The position numbers were made by a program, and so were the translations under genes. Under the pieces are notes generated by a model that was not told where the DNA came from, did not search any database, and saw only the letters and a list, made by a program, of their open reading frames with translations. A DNA stretch of 64,000 nt from Calamus simplicifolius (taxonomy: Eukaryota > Streptophyta > Magnoliopsida > Arecales > Arecaceae), in assembly GCA_900491605.1 (NCBI GenBank), contig UESW01004626.1, positions 194,654 to 258,653 on the forward strand, in the 5' to 3' direction. The number at the start of each line of letters is the position of its first letter. The stretch's first letter is position 1. Below are positions 46,301-58,632 of this stretch, piece by piece.

Positions 46301-47461
46301 TTACTTCAGATGGGCATCCCAAACACGTATATGTTGCAGACTTGGTTTCCAACCTTTAAATAACTCAAATGGCGTTTTGGAAACAGCCTTGGTTGGAACC
46401 CGATTCAATATATACGCAGCAGTTTTAAGAGCTTCAGTCCACAAGGATTTAGGTAAGTTAGAGCTGACAATCATGCTCCTTACCATGTCCAATAATGTCC
46501 GGTTTCTCCTTTCAGCTACACCATTTTGGTCAGGAGACCCTGGCATGGTGTATTGTGCAACAATTCCATTTTCTTCAAGAAATCGAGCAAACGGACCAGG
46601 TGCTTGTCCATTCTCAGTGTATCTACCATAATATTCTCCACCTCTATCTGACCTCACGATTTTAATTTGCTTGCCGCATTGTTTCTCTACTTCTGCCTTA
46701 AATACATTAAAGGCATCTAATGCTTCGTTCTTATTATGAAGTAGGTAGAGATACATATATCGTGAATAGTCATCAATAAATGAGATGAAGTATCTCTGAC
46801 CATACAAATCCATATCTGGGCTACAGATATCTGTATGTATGATCTCCAGTATTTCCGAACTTCTCTTGGCATCTTTCTTGGACTTGTTGGTTTGCTTTCC
46901 CTTTATGCAGTCCACACAAGTATCAAAATCAGTAAAATCAAGAGTATCAAGTACTCCATCTTTTACTAATCTTTTAATTCTCTCAATGGAGATATGACCT
47001 AATCTCCGATGCCACAAAATAGAGGAATTCTCATTTATAACACATCTTTTCATACCAGTTTGGGCGTGCATCACATTATAGGTGGTATTATTTTTTAAAT
47101 TAATTTGGAAAAGATTGTCTGACAATGTACCATTCCCAATAAGCTTAGATTTATAAAATAAATCAACAGAGCTTTTATTAAAATTAAAGGAGTATCCTGC
47201 TGGTACAAGCCTTGACACTGAAATCAAATTTCTAGAGAAACTTGGAATATAAAATGTCTTTTCCAAATCCAAAACAAAACCAGAATGTAAAATAAGTCTG
47301 CACGTTCCAATTGCTTCCACATGTGAACCCATCTTGTTTCCTGAATAGATGCTTTGTTCACTTCCCAATGGTTTCCTTTGATTTAGAAAACCCTGCAAGG
47401 TATTTGAAACATGGATTGTAGAACCAGAATCAATCCACCATGTGTTATGACATATAACCAA
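46301..47461 (-). pseudogene. Copia protease and integrase (element 3)
   Basis: A 386-codon open frame starts within protease (WWIDSGSTIHVSNT, active-site Asp-Ser-Gly). The pre-integrase HHCC segment follows (WHRRLGHISIERI, then CVDCIKGK). The integrase core comes next, with HTDICSPD, VRSDRGGEYYG and the Glu in the VAERRNRTLLD segment. The frame stops near 46301, in the KPSLQHIRVWDAHLK part where GC-type copia integrases normally continue. Confidence 0.92.
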
Positions 47462-47538
47462 ATTGGATTCATGACATACGAATGAGGTTAGAGTACCTTT
47501 CTTGTCAAGCCAAGCTTTGAATTTGAGACAATCTTTCT

Positions 47539-48215
47539 TTATATGCCCTTTCTTCTTGCAAAAGAAGCACTTGGACTCCTTCTTGTCTTCTGTATGGATG
47601 GATACTTTACCTTTCCTTTGCGTTTGGCTTTGGGAGCTTTAGTCTTTCTCTGAGTGACTAAATGTGCACTTTCTCCCATTTCTAAAATCAGCCTCCCTTC
47701 CTCTTGAACACACATGGTCAGAAGTTCATTAATTGACCATTTGTCCTTATGTGTGTTGTAAGATATTTTGAAGGGACTATACTGCTGTGGGAGTGAGCTC
47801 AAAATAAAGTGCACCAAGAAAGATTCTGACATCTCAACCTCTAGGGATTTCAACTGAGCCGCAATGTCCCTCATCTTCATGATGTGCTCACGCACACCTC
47901 CAACCGTAGTGAGCTTCATTGATGATAATTTTGTCATTAGGGTGCTAGCCATTGCCTTATCTGAAGACTCAAATTGTGCATCAATAGCCTTCAGAAGTTC
48001 CTTGACATTTTTGCACTCAGGAATTGAACCACGTATACTAGCAGAAATTTTAGTACGTATGAACATCATACTGAGGCGATTGGACCATTCCATCGTTCAT
48101 ACATAGCAATCTCAGCCTGAGTGCTAGTAGATGTAACTGAATGTGGTTCATCCTTCCTGATAGCATAGTCAATATCCATGCACCCTAATTGAGAAGAATT
48201 CTCTCCTTCCATAAT
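47539..48215 (-). pseudogene. Copia Gag (element 3)
   Basis: The open part (48093-47539) has the helical Gag core around KLSSMKLTTVGGVREHIMKM and a Lys-rich tail. The CCHC zinc knuckle (CFFCKKKGHIKKDC) lies just downstream, near 47530-47570, in a shifted frame. A likely true start upstream near 48215 (MEGENSSQLGCM) is separated by another frameshift near 48100. Confidence 0.85.
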
Positions 48216-49706
48216 TTATAATTATCACCACTTAAATCGGGAATGTCACATTTCATATCAGAAATATTAACAGGCAAAATAGCTGCATAAAAATAAAATC
48301 ATGTTCATGTAATTGAATTTGAGGTATATAACTTGATGTCATGTTTTACCAATGTAAACATGCAATAACATGAATCAATAACATACAATAACTACCTGTG
48401 GGCTAAGTTATTATACTCAAATAGACTCATTAGCTTAATGATGTGACTAACAAATTATATTCCTTTCTTAATTCCTGTGGGTAATTAAGAAAATAATTTG
48501 TTATCGCATCCTAATTAATTATATTAGTGCAACAAAAATTCCTGTGGGATAAGATTCATTACATTAATATAATTAGTCACAATTAATGTCATCTAACCTT
48601 ATGTGATCTTTGCAACTCAATATATAATTTTGATTAATCAAAGATGCTGTGGCTACTCCTCAATTAATCAACATCATATTGATCACATGACATTGAATTC
48701 TATTATATGCATATAGATTAACCAATTTAGCATGATTATTAGGTAGTGATCTTAATCAACGTAACATTTCCAAATCAAGATCTGAGTTAGTCAAATTGGC
48801 CAGGCCAGTGAAAGAGAAGTGGGGGTCCCCCCGTTGCTTTCCTTAGGTCAGTCAACGGAACCAATTAAGTAACCACAATCTCTTTACCTTTCTAGACACC
48901 AACTGACCAATAGACCTTGAAAGGATTTGCACTGTGATTTTTACACTACCACCAAATTTATGCATAGAATAAATCTAGTACGCAGAACAGAAGATAACAT
49001 TTCAATTATCTATTTAATGAATTTTGAAATTATCATCTTAAGAAAAATTTTTGTTAATTAAAACACGTCCGGCCGTAGCTCATTATTCCCTTGGGCCAGT
49101 CTATGCAAAACACCGTAGGCATAGAGACTCAGGAGGCGTATTTTAATACAAAAATTTAAACTTAAGAAACAAATGATAAAAACAAATCATGTTACATGAT
49201 TTAATAAAATATTAAACAGATAATAAATGCATTTAAAATTCAACCAATCCAGATTTTAAATCCCGTGAGAGAACGGAAAGACCATAAGCGAGAAAAGCGA
49301 AAACCGAAATAGGCCACGTTTTCTTTCTTTTTTAATATGTCACCGCATGTGGTTATGGAAGCCACGTTTCGGCTGCATTTCCTTTCTTTAGTTTTCCTTT
49401 CTTTAATGCTACGTTTCTTTTCTCTTCCTTTCTTTAATGCTATCTCTTTAATACCAAAAAGAAATCCGGGAAACCTTTAATGCCAGAAAGAAATCTTTAA
49501 TAGAAAAGAAAGAGGCCATGTTTTGTTTCCATAAAAAATCGGAATTTGAGATAGGTTTAATGGTTTCTGTCAATTCCGTGAACAAAGATCAGAACTGATC
49601 GAAACCTGAGATCCGAAAAATTGAAAACGGAAAACACGCGGCATAAATTGCTTGAAAAGAGAAACTTGGATGGAAATACTCACAAAATAAGGCAGAGGTT
49701 TAAAAA

Positions 49707-49720
49707 GCTCTGATACCAAA
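49707..49720 (-). promoter_or_regulatory. tRNA-Met primer-binding site of copia element 3
   Basis: The minus strand gives TTTGGTATCAGAGC right after the 5' LTR, an exact match to the usual initiator-Met tRNA primer site TGGTATCAGAGC. Confidence 0.9.
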
Positions 49721-50217
49721 TGTAAGACTTAATTTAAATATATTGATTACGATATCAATATATTTATTATGATCGATAAATACCTCAGCCATTATTATTA
49801 ATGGTCTATCCGATGAGGGTAAGAAATTCGATCTTCCTTAAATCAGCTGCACGAGATCTTGATCTTCCTTTCTTTAGGGATCTCGATCTTTCCTCTTTCA
49901 ATGGATCTTGATTGAGTCCTCTCGATGGATTTTGATTGAGTTCTTCTAATCAACGAGCCATCACATTCTGATGGTGTATACCCTCAGGATGTGCTCTTGA
50001 TCAGGGACTCAATGCCAATGCCTCTGCTTATTAGGTTTTTCTTTCGATGACCTTGTTGAAAACCTTAGGAAGGGTTTCCTATTTATACTCAATTCCCTTC
50101 ACCGCATGCTCCCATCAAGCAAGCGTTCAACATTTAAGGGGGGGCTGTTATCACTTCTTAATTAGTGAAACGCTAGTTAATAAAATAAGGACCATTAAAA
50201 GGCGACGAGTTATTACA
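49721..50217 (-). repeat. 5' LTR of copia element 3
   Basis: 497-bp partner of 43438-43968, followed on the plus strand by the target duplication GATAA. Confidence 0.93.
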
Positions 50218-50222
50218 GATAA

Positions 50223-53200
50223 TTTATAAGGTTTAGTTCTTACGTTGAAGCTGATTGATCTAGTTTTCATAGCACATTGTTAATGTGTCTTAACCATTCC
50301 AAGTTGGGATGCAGAGGCCCAAGTGTTGATGTTAGGTAGAGTGCAAGTCATTAAAAAAGCATGTCAGACTTTGTAATGAATCATAATGTTCGGAAAAGTA
50401 AGGATTCATAAGGCCGACCTTGCAAGGTTGGGCAGGGCTTGGTAGTTAAGTTGATGATTAAATAATTATAATAACTTTTTAAAAAAATCAACTGTCTTGA
50501 ATTTTAGGTGTTTAATCTTGTCACAGCATTTGATTTTTTTTTTCAGGAAAAAGAAAGAAAAGAGTTTTTCCGACTCGCTGTAATTTTACTTTATTTAATT
50601 GATTAGGTAGAGTATATTAAGACTTTGATGAATTTGTTTGCAGGCTCTTTTGGCAGCCATGGTCAAACTATCAAACCAGACTCAGGCCATTATTTTTAAA
50701 TCAAGAGAAGCAGTGGTTTGCAATAACATCGGTTTGCTTACTCAACTCAGAACCCCAATAAATTACCATGGACTAGATTGAGTTCTGATTAACTCTGGAA
50801 TTTCAAACATGAGTACATCTCTAAGGAGACGTTATCTTTTCAGAGCATAATGGTATCTGAAGATAAATGGCAAAATTTTGTGATGAATATTCTTGATTCT
50901 TGTCGATTTTCTTTTACAATTAGCAATTTCAAAACTACAAGCAGAAGCATATGGAAACTGCAAAAAGAATAGTACATGGTGTAGATTGCAAGCAGTATGT
51001 GGTTGATGAATGTCTTCTTTGGAAGTTGACATCATCAATGTATCATCAATAACAATCTATTAACTCGATGAATAGTGGTTTTTGGGAATTAATGAACCTT
51101 ATAAGTTACCAACTATTTGTTACTGAACTTATCCATCTCGAAATATTTTTCTACTTTTCTTTTTCTTTCTTCCTAACTATTTTGTTAATCTAAGTAAGAA
51201 TTTGGCATTGTCGGTGTTTCACAAATCCAAAATAGTTTCCTGATTTCAAACTATTTTCAGCTGACAGTGATGACAACTGATATGAAGGTAAGTCAGCTCA
51301 GAAGATTGATCCAGGGGTTCCTCCATCTGAGACTCTGAATAAAGCTGCTGAATTTAAACGATGGAGCAGGAAATAGCCTTCATTTGATATGGCCTTACCC
51401 TCATTTCTCTCACGGTATTAGGATCAGTTGGCCTTGTTCATCTTATTCCAAAAAAGAAAGTATAAAACTCTCAGTACTTTTCTTTTGTTTTTACTGCCAT
51501 GAACTCTCAGTTTGTCTCTCTTCATCACATCTATGATTGGGGATCTCTAGAGAAGACAGTTTCCTGTTTACATTGTTGGCTTAATAATTCAGTGAAGAAG
51601 TCACCAAGGAAAAAGATGATCTAGAGTGGGAGATCATTGAAACAAAAACGCGGTTATAAGAACTGGGCCCAAGGATAGCTACAAGCCGAAGAAAAATCTT
51701 TGGAGGAGCTGGATGATTGGGTTCTTTCAACCAGTAAATTATTTCATAAAACAATAATTCTTCATCCCATTTGCTCAGAATGTTCCTTCTTATGCTTGCA
51801 GGCTTTACAACAAAATGTTGGGATCGACTATCATGAGCACAAGACGATCCCCACACCCAAAGGAAAATCAAGCAAAAATTAACAAATACTTGTTCAAGCT
51901 TTTTATATTACGGAGTAATGTTTCATATCATTTTAAACATATCATAGTTCTTGCTGTGGTATGGCCTGATTATTTCTTTTTGAGTTCAAAATCATTACTT
52001 GAATACAATCCATTAAAATGGAATGTTCTCCCTGTTCAAAACTTGTTAGAAGGTTAATAATTACTTGGAACTTTTGGAATGCTAATACCAAGGTCTAACA
52101 TTATGAAAATGTAAGGAAAAGTCTAAAAGGATGGGTGGAATTCTTTGTAATGCCCCATTTGTCTTCTTTAGGTAGATTCCCTTTGTTTCCCATTGACATT
52201 TTGCTGCTTTGGTTGACTTTTGTTCTTATTGGCAACACATCTGTCTCCTTACTGTTTGGGAGGGGAAGAGGAGAAATGAAGGGGAAGAGAAGAAACTTAA
52301 CCCCCCTAAACTTGTTTTGGGAAGTTTTTAATGAGGAGAAGGGGAAAAAGAATTAATTCATTTTCTAATAGAGAGTAAAAATTATCACCCAAATTTAAGG
52401 GGCAATCGAGGGGAAAGGAAAGATGTATAAGAGTCTTTCTCTGACTTTCAAAATAACTATCTTTGTTTTATTTATTTATTTTCCTTCTTCATCCTCTAAG
52501 TAAACAAGGAGAAGATACTTACCTTCTTTTATCTTTCATATTTTTTATTAAAACATTCAAACACAAGAGAATAATGTTCCTGTTTTTATTTTTCTTTCCA
52601 TCTCCTTATCTTACTCTAATTACCTCTTCAAACTCAATTCCCAAACAATTAGGGCAAACAATTAAGGCCTGTTTGAATAGAGAGGAATGAAGAGATGAAA
52701 AGAGAGGAAAAATATTAGAAACTTTTGTTTGAGAGAAAATTAAAAGAAAAAAGAAAAAAAAATCAAGATTACTTATTCCTTTTTATTTCTCCTCGATCCT
52801 TTTTATTTCTCCTCGAAAGCTTTAAAGAAAAAATTACCTCCAAATTGAATGAGTAAAAGGAAAGAAAGAAATAATTTTTATTTTTTTTTTTATATTATTT
52901 TCTTTCTCCTTTCCTTCCTTCCAATTAAAGAAAAGTAACAATCCTTTCTTATCATTCCTTCTCCTTACTTTCCTTCTTTAAAAAATTTAAAATATGTTTA
53001 AAAAAAAAAAACTAATAAAAACTTTTACTTGTGAGAGAGAAAGAGAAAGGTAAAAGAGAGGTGAAAGAAATAGAGAACTCATTCCTCTTTATTTCCTAAA
53101 TTTCTTTAACCTTCAAATTAAGAGTAAAAGTGAGAAAAGAAACAATTTATAATTTAAGTCCTAATTTTTCAATTCAATTCCTATAACTTTTTTTATTTTT

Positions 53201-54759
53201 AAAATTACCCTTTCATCCGAAAACCTCCATAAGGGATTTGGATGAAAGGGAATGGAGGAAAGGGGAAGAAGAAGAAAGTTCATAGTTACTTTGTTTGGGA
53301 AGATGATAACTTAAATCCAACCATTTAATTTATATACTTTCATAACGACATTAACTAGTTTTTTTATTTATTTTGAGTTAAATTTATTTATTTTATTTTA
53401 TTTTAAAGGAGAAAACAAAGAGGTTACTTGAAGCAACCAGTTGAAGGGATTTTATGAAGTTATTCATCGCTAGTTTTTCTCTTACCTTTGAATTCTATTT
53501 GATGTTGTGGTATCTCCCTATTGAAGGTTTGGCTGCATTTAATAGGTTACTGCAGAGTTACTCTTTGGAGCAACTAATCCTGTCATCCAAGAAGGAAGAG
53601 TTGCCATTGTTCAAGGCAGAAAATCTTATGATATAGGGGAGGACGTTGAGGCGTGAAGATGCGTTGATGAGCTGGCAGCGAACTCCATGCGATGGCAACG
53701 GACTCCACGCGATGAGGAAAAGCCTGGCATCGTTTTCAACATGAAGCGATGATGATCTAGCCAGCTTGGCGGTATTCAACAAGGGGTCCTCTTTGGGTGG
53801 TTTCCTTTGGCCCATCTCAGCCATCCCAACTATCATCCAACGGCTAAAGGAAGAGGCACACTTGAAGGGATTCTAATGCTATGATTTCTAACAGAATTGC
53901 AGCGTATTCAGCATGGCATGGGCAACAATTTTTTTAACTATAAGAAGGCAGTGGGTCTTTAACTGGAGAGACTTTTAGAGTTTTTCAATGAAGGGGATCT
54001 GAAGAAGAGAGAGAGAGCTGCATGTTCATCAATCGATTCCAATGAAAAACATAAGTTCTATTTATTTTCTTTTTACTTTTATTATGAGCTAATTTTTTTT
54101 TCTAGAGCATGATGTAATCTAGCAATGAACACATAATTTATATTATGAGTTATTCTATTTTAATAATTTCATGATTGAGTGTTTAATTTTTATTATTAAT
54201 GCTTACAAATTATTATTTGTCAATTGAATTACAATGAGATCGAGAGGTGATTTGTTATTCTAGTTCTAGAATTAACATCATTAGTTAAGCAAAAGTAGAG
54301 ATGCTTTACCATGATTAATGTGATTTTTTAGAAAATTTAAAGTACGTAATGAGTCTTTAATTAATTAAATTCACATAGAGATTTTTTGATATCATTCGAG
54401 AGAAGATATTAAATAATTAAAAATAATAATCATCAACATGGGATTATTATAATTTAATAATTAAGAAGAATAAATTGTGTGAAATTTGTTAGGTGAAATT
54501 AATCGCTCTAAATCCATTCTTATCATATGTTTGCATATTTAGATTTTTACGCTTTGTTAATTTTTAAATTAAGTAGTTTTTTTTTTAATTTAGATAGTAG
54601 AACGTTCTGTTTATATTTAATTTTTAAATAGTAATTAATTTAGTAAATTTTGGTATTCAATGATATAATTAATCTCTGTGGGTTCAACATTCATTTTCTA
54701 AAAATACTTTACTACTTGTTACAATTTTGTGCATTTATAGATTATTTTACATGAATAGA
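50223..54759. other. AT-rich intergenic DNA, no gene supported
   Basis: Only short frames and no recognised domain. Long purine-rich or pyrimidine-rich stretches (52260-53290) contain the GCCTGTTTGAATAGAGAGG type of sequence (52666) seen at MITE ends. A few segments near 51240-51690 look mildly exon-like but have stops in every frame. Confidence 0.5.
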
Positions 54760-55655
54760 AAATAAAAAAAAGAGAAAAAGGAATGAGAGTAACCGATTAC
54801 CTTTTTTTTTTCTCGTGAGGGTAAATTTATTAACCCCAAATCAAGGGGTAAGTTGGGAGAGAAAAAAAATGTTTAAGTTATATTTTTATGGAAGATCAAA
54901 ATTTTCTTCATTTTCTATTCTTATTCTTCAATTCTCATGGTTCATTTCCTATTCTGGAGATGTATAATTGTGTCTTCTTCTTTTTCCTCTATATCTAACA
55001 AGATAATTGATATTACTTTTTTTTTTCTTCATCCTTTCCAAATAAGAGAAGAAGAATAACTCTTCATTTCCCTTCCTTCTCCTTCCTTCTCATTTTTCAT
55101 TCTTTCCAAACAAGAGAAGAATAATAACTCTTCTTTCCCTTCCTTCTCTTCCTTCTCCTTTCATCCATTTTCTTATTTTTACTTTCCCCTGCCTTTTCCT
55201 CTAAAGATCCAAACAAAACCTAAGGGTTTGATGTGAGAGAATGAAGGGGAGGGAAAGGAAAAAAAGAGAAAGGTTAAGTTACTTTGTTTAAAAGAAAAGA
55301 AAGTAACTGATTCCGATAAATTTGTTAACCTCCAAATTGAAAGGTAAGTTGAGGGAGGGAAGAATGTTTAAGTCATATTTTTTTGGAAGATCAAATATTC
55401 CTTTATTGTTTATTCTTCATTCTTCTATTCTCACATATTATTTTCCATTCTAAAGAGATATAATTGACATATAATTCTTTTCATTCTTTTCTTTCCTCTC
55501 TATTTAAACAAGATAATTGATATTACATTTATTTTCCTTTTATCCTTTCTAAACAAGAGAAGAAGAACCCCTTCCCTTCCTCTCTTCTTCTTTTTTATCC
55601 TTTTCTTTTTTTATTCTCCCCATTCTTTTTCTTCAAACATCCAAACAAAGCCTAA
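54760..55655. repeat. Duplicated MITE-like block (two copies of about 440 bp)
   Basis: The halves 54760-55222 and 55217-55655 align in direct orientation through AAATTTATTAACC/AAATTTGTTAACC, GTTTAAGT, GGAAGATCAAA and ACAAGATAATTGATATTAC. Each ends with CCAAACAAAACCTAAG or CCAAACAAAGCCTAAG, and the second begins with the inverse-like CCTAAGGGTTTG. They look like two related inverted-repeat elements side by side, or one tandem duplication. Confidence 0.6.
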
Positions 55656-58632
55656 GTGACCGGCCCTCCTCTTTTTTCTCTCTCTCTTATTTTCCTTCCC
55701 CTTCATCCAAAAAAACAAAAATGTTTGTTATCTTTTTCTTTTTTTCATTTTCTCTCTTCTAAACAAGAAGGGAGCAACAAACATTTATTTATTGGAAGAT
55801 TTCATTGGAAGATTCAAACAGACATTGAGCTTTTCCGAACCTAGGCTTCAATATCTTGTTTGGGCGAAATATCTGCCCGTCAATAGCTAGCTATCTCACA
55901 TGTTAGCTATCAGCCGTGTAAAGCTTTCAACAGTCAATCCAAACATGGCCGAAGACTTTCGCAGCCGAAGCTTTCGCGGATGCGTCTTGTGGTTCACGTG
56001 GAAAGCCCCCCATCTTGGTACGATTGGGTGGTAGAAATAGGACAAAAAAAAAAAGGTTCCATGCAAACGAGCTTGTCGTAATCTGCTCATGTCCCGGCAC
56101 CAGCATGGCACCATGCAAAACGCCGTGGCCCGGAGCACTTGCGATCGATTGGTGCCAACCTTCTGGTGCCACACCGATCCAAGGAACCGAACAGGACTCA
56201 ATTTTTTTTTTAAAAAAAAAATTCTTATCCGGATTGAATCCAGACTTGCCTTAAGCGGGTATATATCCGGGTTAAGCCCTTTCCTCTAAGGGTGGAGGTT
56301 GGGATGATAATAACTACGATGATGTGAGGTTCGTTTTAAGGACAAAACTTAAAACCTATTTTTAGTTTTATATATTTTGTTTGTGGTACGGTAAAACCGG
56401 ACAGATTGGATTTAGACCTGTTACTGCGATCCTGTAAACTTTACGAACTCAGTTTCTGGACACCCTTACGTGGGCCTCTTTCAAAAGCAACAACTGGGAA
56501 GAGGGGTCTCAACCATGCAAAATGATCAAAAGCACTCATCAATATGGCACGTTTAATTTTATCTTTTAGTGATTATTATTGATTATTATTAGAGCTTAGG
56601 TTCAGTCCGTCCATGAACCCAAACTCCAATTTATTCAGGATGGGGGCGGGTAAGAGAAGTGGCTGAGGTTAGAAACCTTCCAATCTTAACAACGATAAAT
56701 AATTTTAAAAAAAATCATTTATATTGCTATGAGTAAAAATGCACACGCAAAAATATATCGAGAATAAAAAATAAAATAATCTCGGTTGATTCTACCACAG
56801 TATAATTTATCGTACTATTTTTCACTGCAGAAGTGTAACTAGTTATAAAATCAATGCTTCAGAATATTTTTCACTAATTTAGCACTGAAACAACGCATTG
56901 GTTTCATATTAGCTTTAAAAAAATAAAGGCAGGCTTGGATAAAAGAGTTCAACCTCATGTTCTAAGGTCTCGATGTCCTCAAATAGTCTTGTATGAAGAT
57001 TTTTTTTTAAAAAAAAAATTGCCTTTTCTTTCTAATGAAAGTTTAATGAAATATGATGGGTCCTTATCGAGTTAATTGTTTAAAAAAGTTTAGGTGTCCT
57101 CTTATATATGCTCTTTGAAACGAAGATATAAAAAGAACTTTTTATGTTCAATTCAAAAGGAAAAAAAAAAAAAAAAAAACTAAAGGTATTTGTCAGTTAG
57201 ACAGGATTGTTTGGTAACTCTTCATTAAACCTGATAGTGAACCAATTGTTGAATTAATCTTTTTCAGTTCATCTCTCAACTGACCATCAAATCATCTTCG
57301 ATATCAAAATTTAGCAAAGCATTTGGATTTATTTATTTATTGTCTAATTCCTTCCCAAGAATCCTTCAGCTCTTTCAAATTGCATCAATTATGCAAATCA
57401 GAATTCACCAAATACTCATCCATCATTGGATCACAATAACCAATCATTTATTTTCACTTTTGCGTCGACCATATGATTTTGGTTTCTAACACACCATCGA
57501 TTCATCAAGTTACGGCCACCACAACACTACTGCAATGACTTCTTACCACTAACAACATGCTGCCTACCTAAACGGTAAAGTAGTCCATTGGTAGCCGTAC
57601 TGAGACTCGAGATGAAAGCTCAAGATCATCAGGATTGAGAGTGGGCAAGTTAAAAAGAGGAGCAAGCAAGGTCTGCATCATAGGTTACAGGCAAAATGAC
57701 CAATAGTTTTCCTACCGAATGATGATGACGAACGTAAGAAAGAGCTTAGGTTCCAATCCACGACAATCGTCACGAGCTGCTAAAACGATGGATGAGGTGC
57801 GCTCTCTGAAAGCAACACCTCACCGTAGAGCAACTCATTGCGATCTCAGTAGCTAGATTGCCATCTGCAAGACTACAACCCATTCAGATGACGACGCTGA
57901 TGAACCACAAAACACCAGGACACTGCCTGTCCCATATATGAACAACATATGGGCCAGCCTAAAAGGTCCAACTCCAACTGCCCCTTAAGTCACGACACCC
58001 CATCAGCAATCTATCTGAGAGTTGGGCGGTGCAAATCAGAAGAATAGCAATTGCATCCTTCCCCACGGCACTCGAAAGGTTTCCACCGTAAGAAGAGGCT
58101 GAGGCCGCTGACCGTTCCCACTCTTTTCTGGGACCTTTATTTATTTGCTTCAAGTTACCACAAGCCACAAGGTAAAACCATGGGGGTATTATTTGAGCAC
58201 CGATAAAAACATGAGTTCATCGTCTACAACTTTTAACAGCGAAACCAAAATCATAAAACCCCAAAAGGATAGCATTACAACCAGCAATTTTGTTGTTTTT
58301 TTTTTTTTTGAGATTTTTTTTTCTTCCTTCGGAAATGATGAAAGAGCGATCGCTGGCAGAAACTGAGTCAATACCCGAACCACCACCATTGCTCGGTGTT
58401 AAGGACTATAGCAACGTGCCCCCTCTCTCCTCCTTTCTTTTCCCTCATATAATCATCGATAGCAAAAGGAGCACAAAGGATGCATTCTCCCATATGTCCT
58501 TACCACTTAGCAAAGGTTCTTTACTGCGCGGTTCGTTCTTGACTCGATCCATAGCCAGCCATCACCTCTCAATCTCTCTCTCTCTTCTTCTTCTTCTTTG
58601 ACCTCCCCTAAAAGACGGCGTCGGTGCAATTA
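55656..58632. other. Intergenic DNA downstream of the homeobox gene
   Basis: No gene is supported. The right part presumably holds the 3' UTR of the homeobox gene. On its strand two overlapping AATAAA signals lie at about 58136-58146, roughly 490 bases after the stop; they are possible but unproven poly-A signals. A CT-rich tract lies at 58570-58600. Confidence 0.45.

Larger units (their letters stand above)
43438..50217 (-). mobile_element. Third Ty1/copia retrotransposon, minus strand
   Basis: LTRs at 49721-50217 (5') and 43438-43968 (3') begin TG and end ACA. A perfect 5-bp target duplication GATAA flanks the element (43433-43437 and 50218-50222). The minus strand has an exact initiator-Met primer site TGGTATCAGAGC after the 5' LTR and a purine tract (complement of 43969-43983) before the 3' LTR. 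Gag, protease, integrase, RT and RNase H follow in copia order with a few stops and indels. It is structurally complete but coding-defective. Confidence 0.95.

Noticed and set aside
55896..56201. Overlapping frames of 80-100 codons near 56 kb
   Set aside because: No domain, no consistent strand, and poly-A/T runs interrupt the region.
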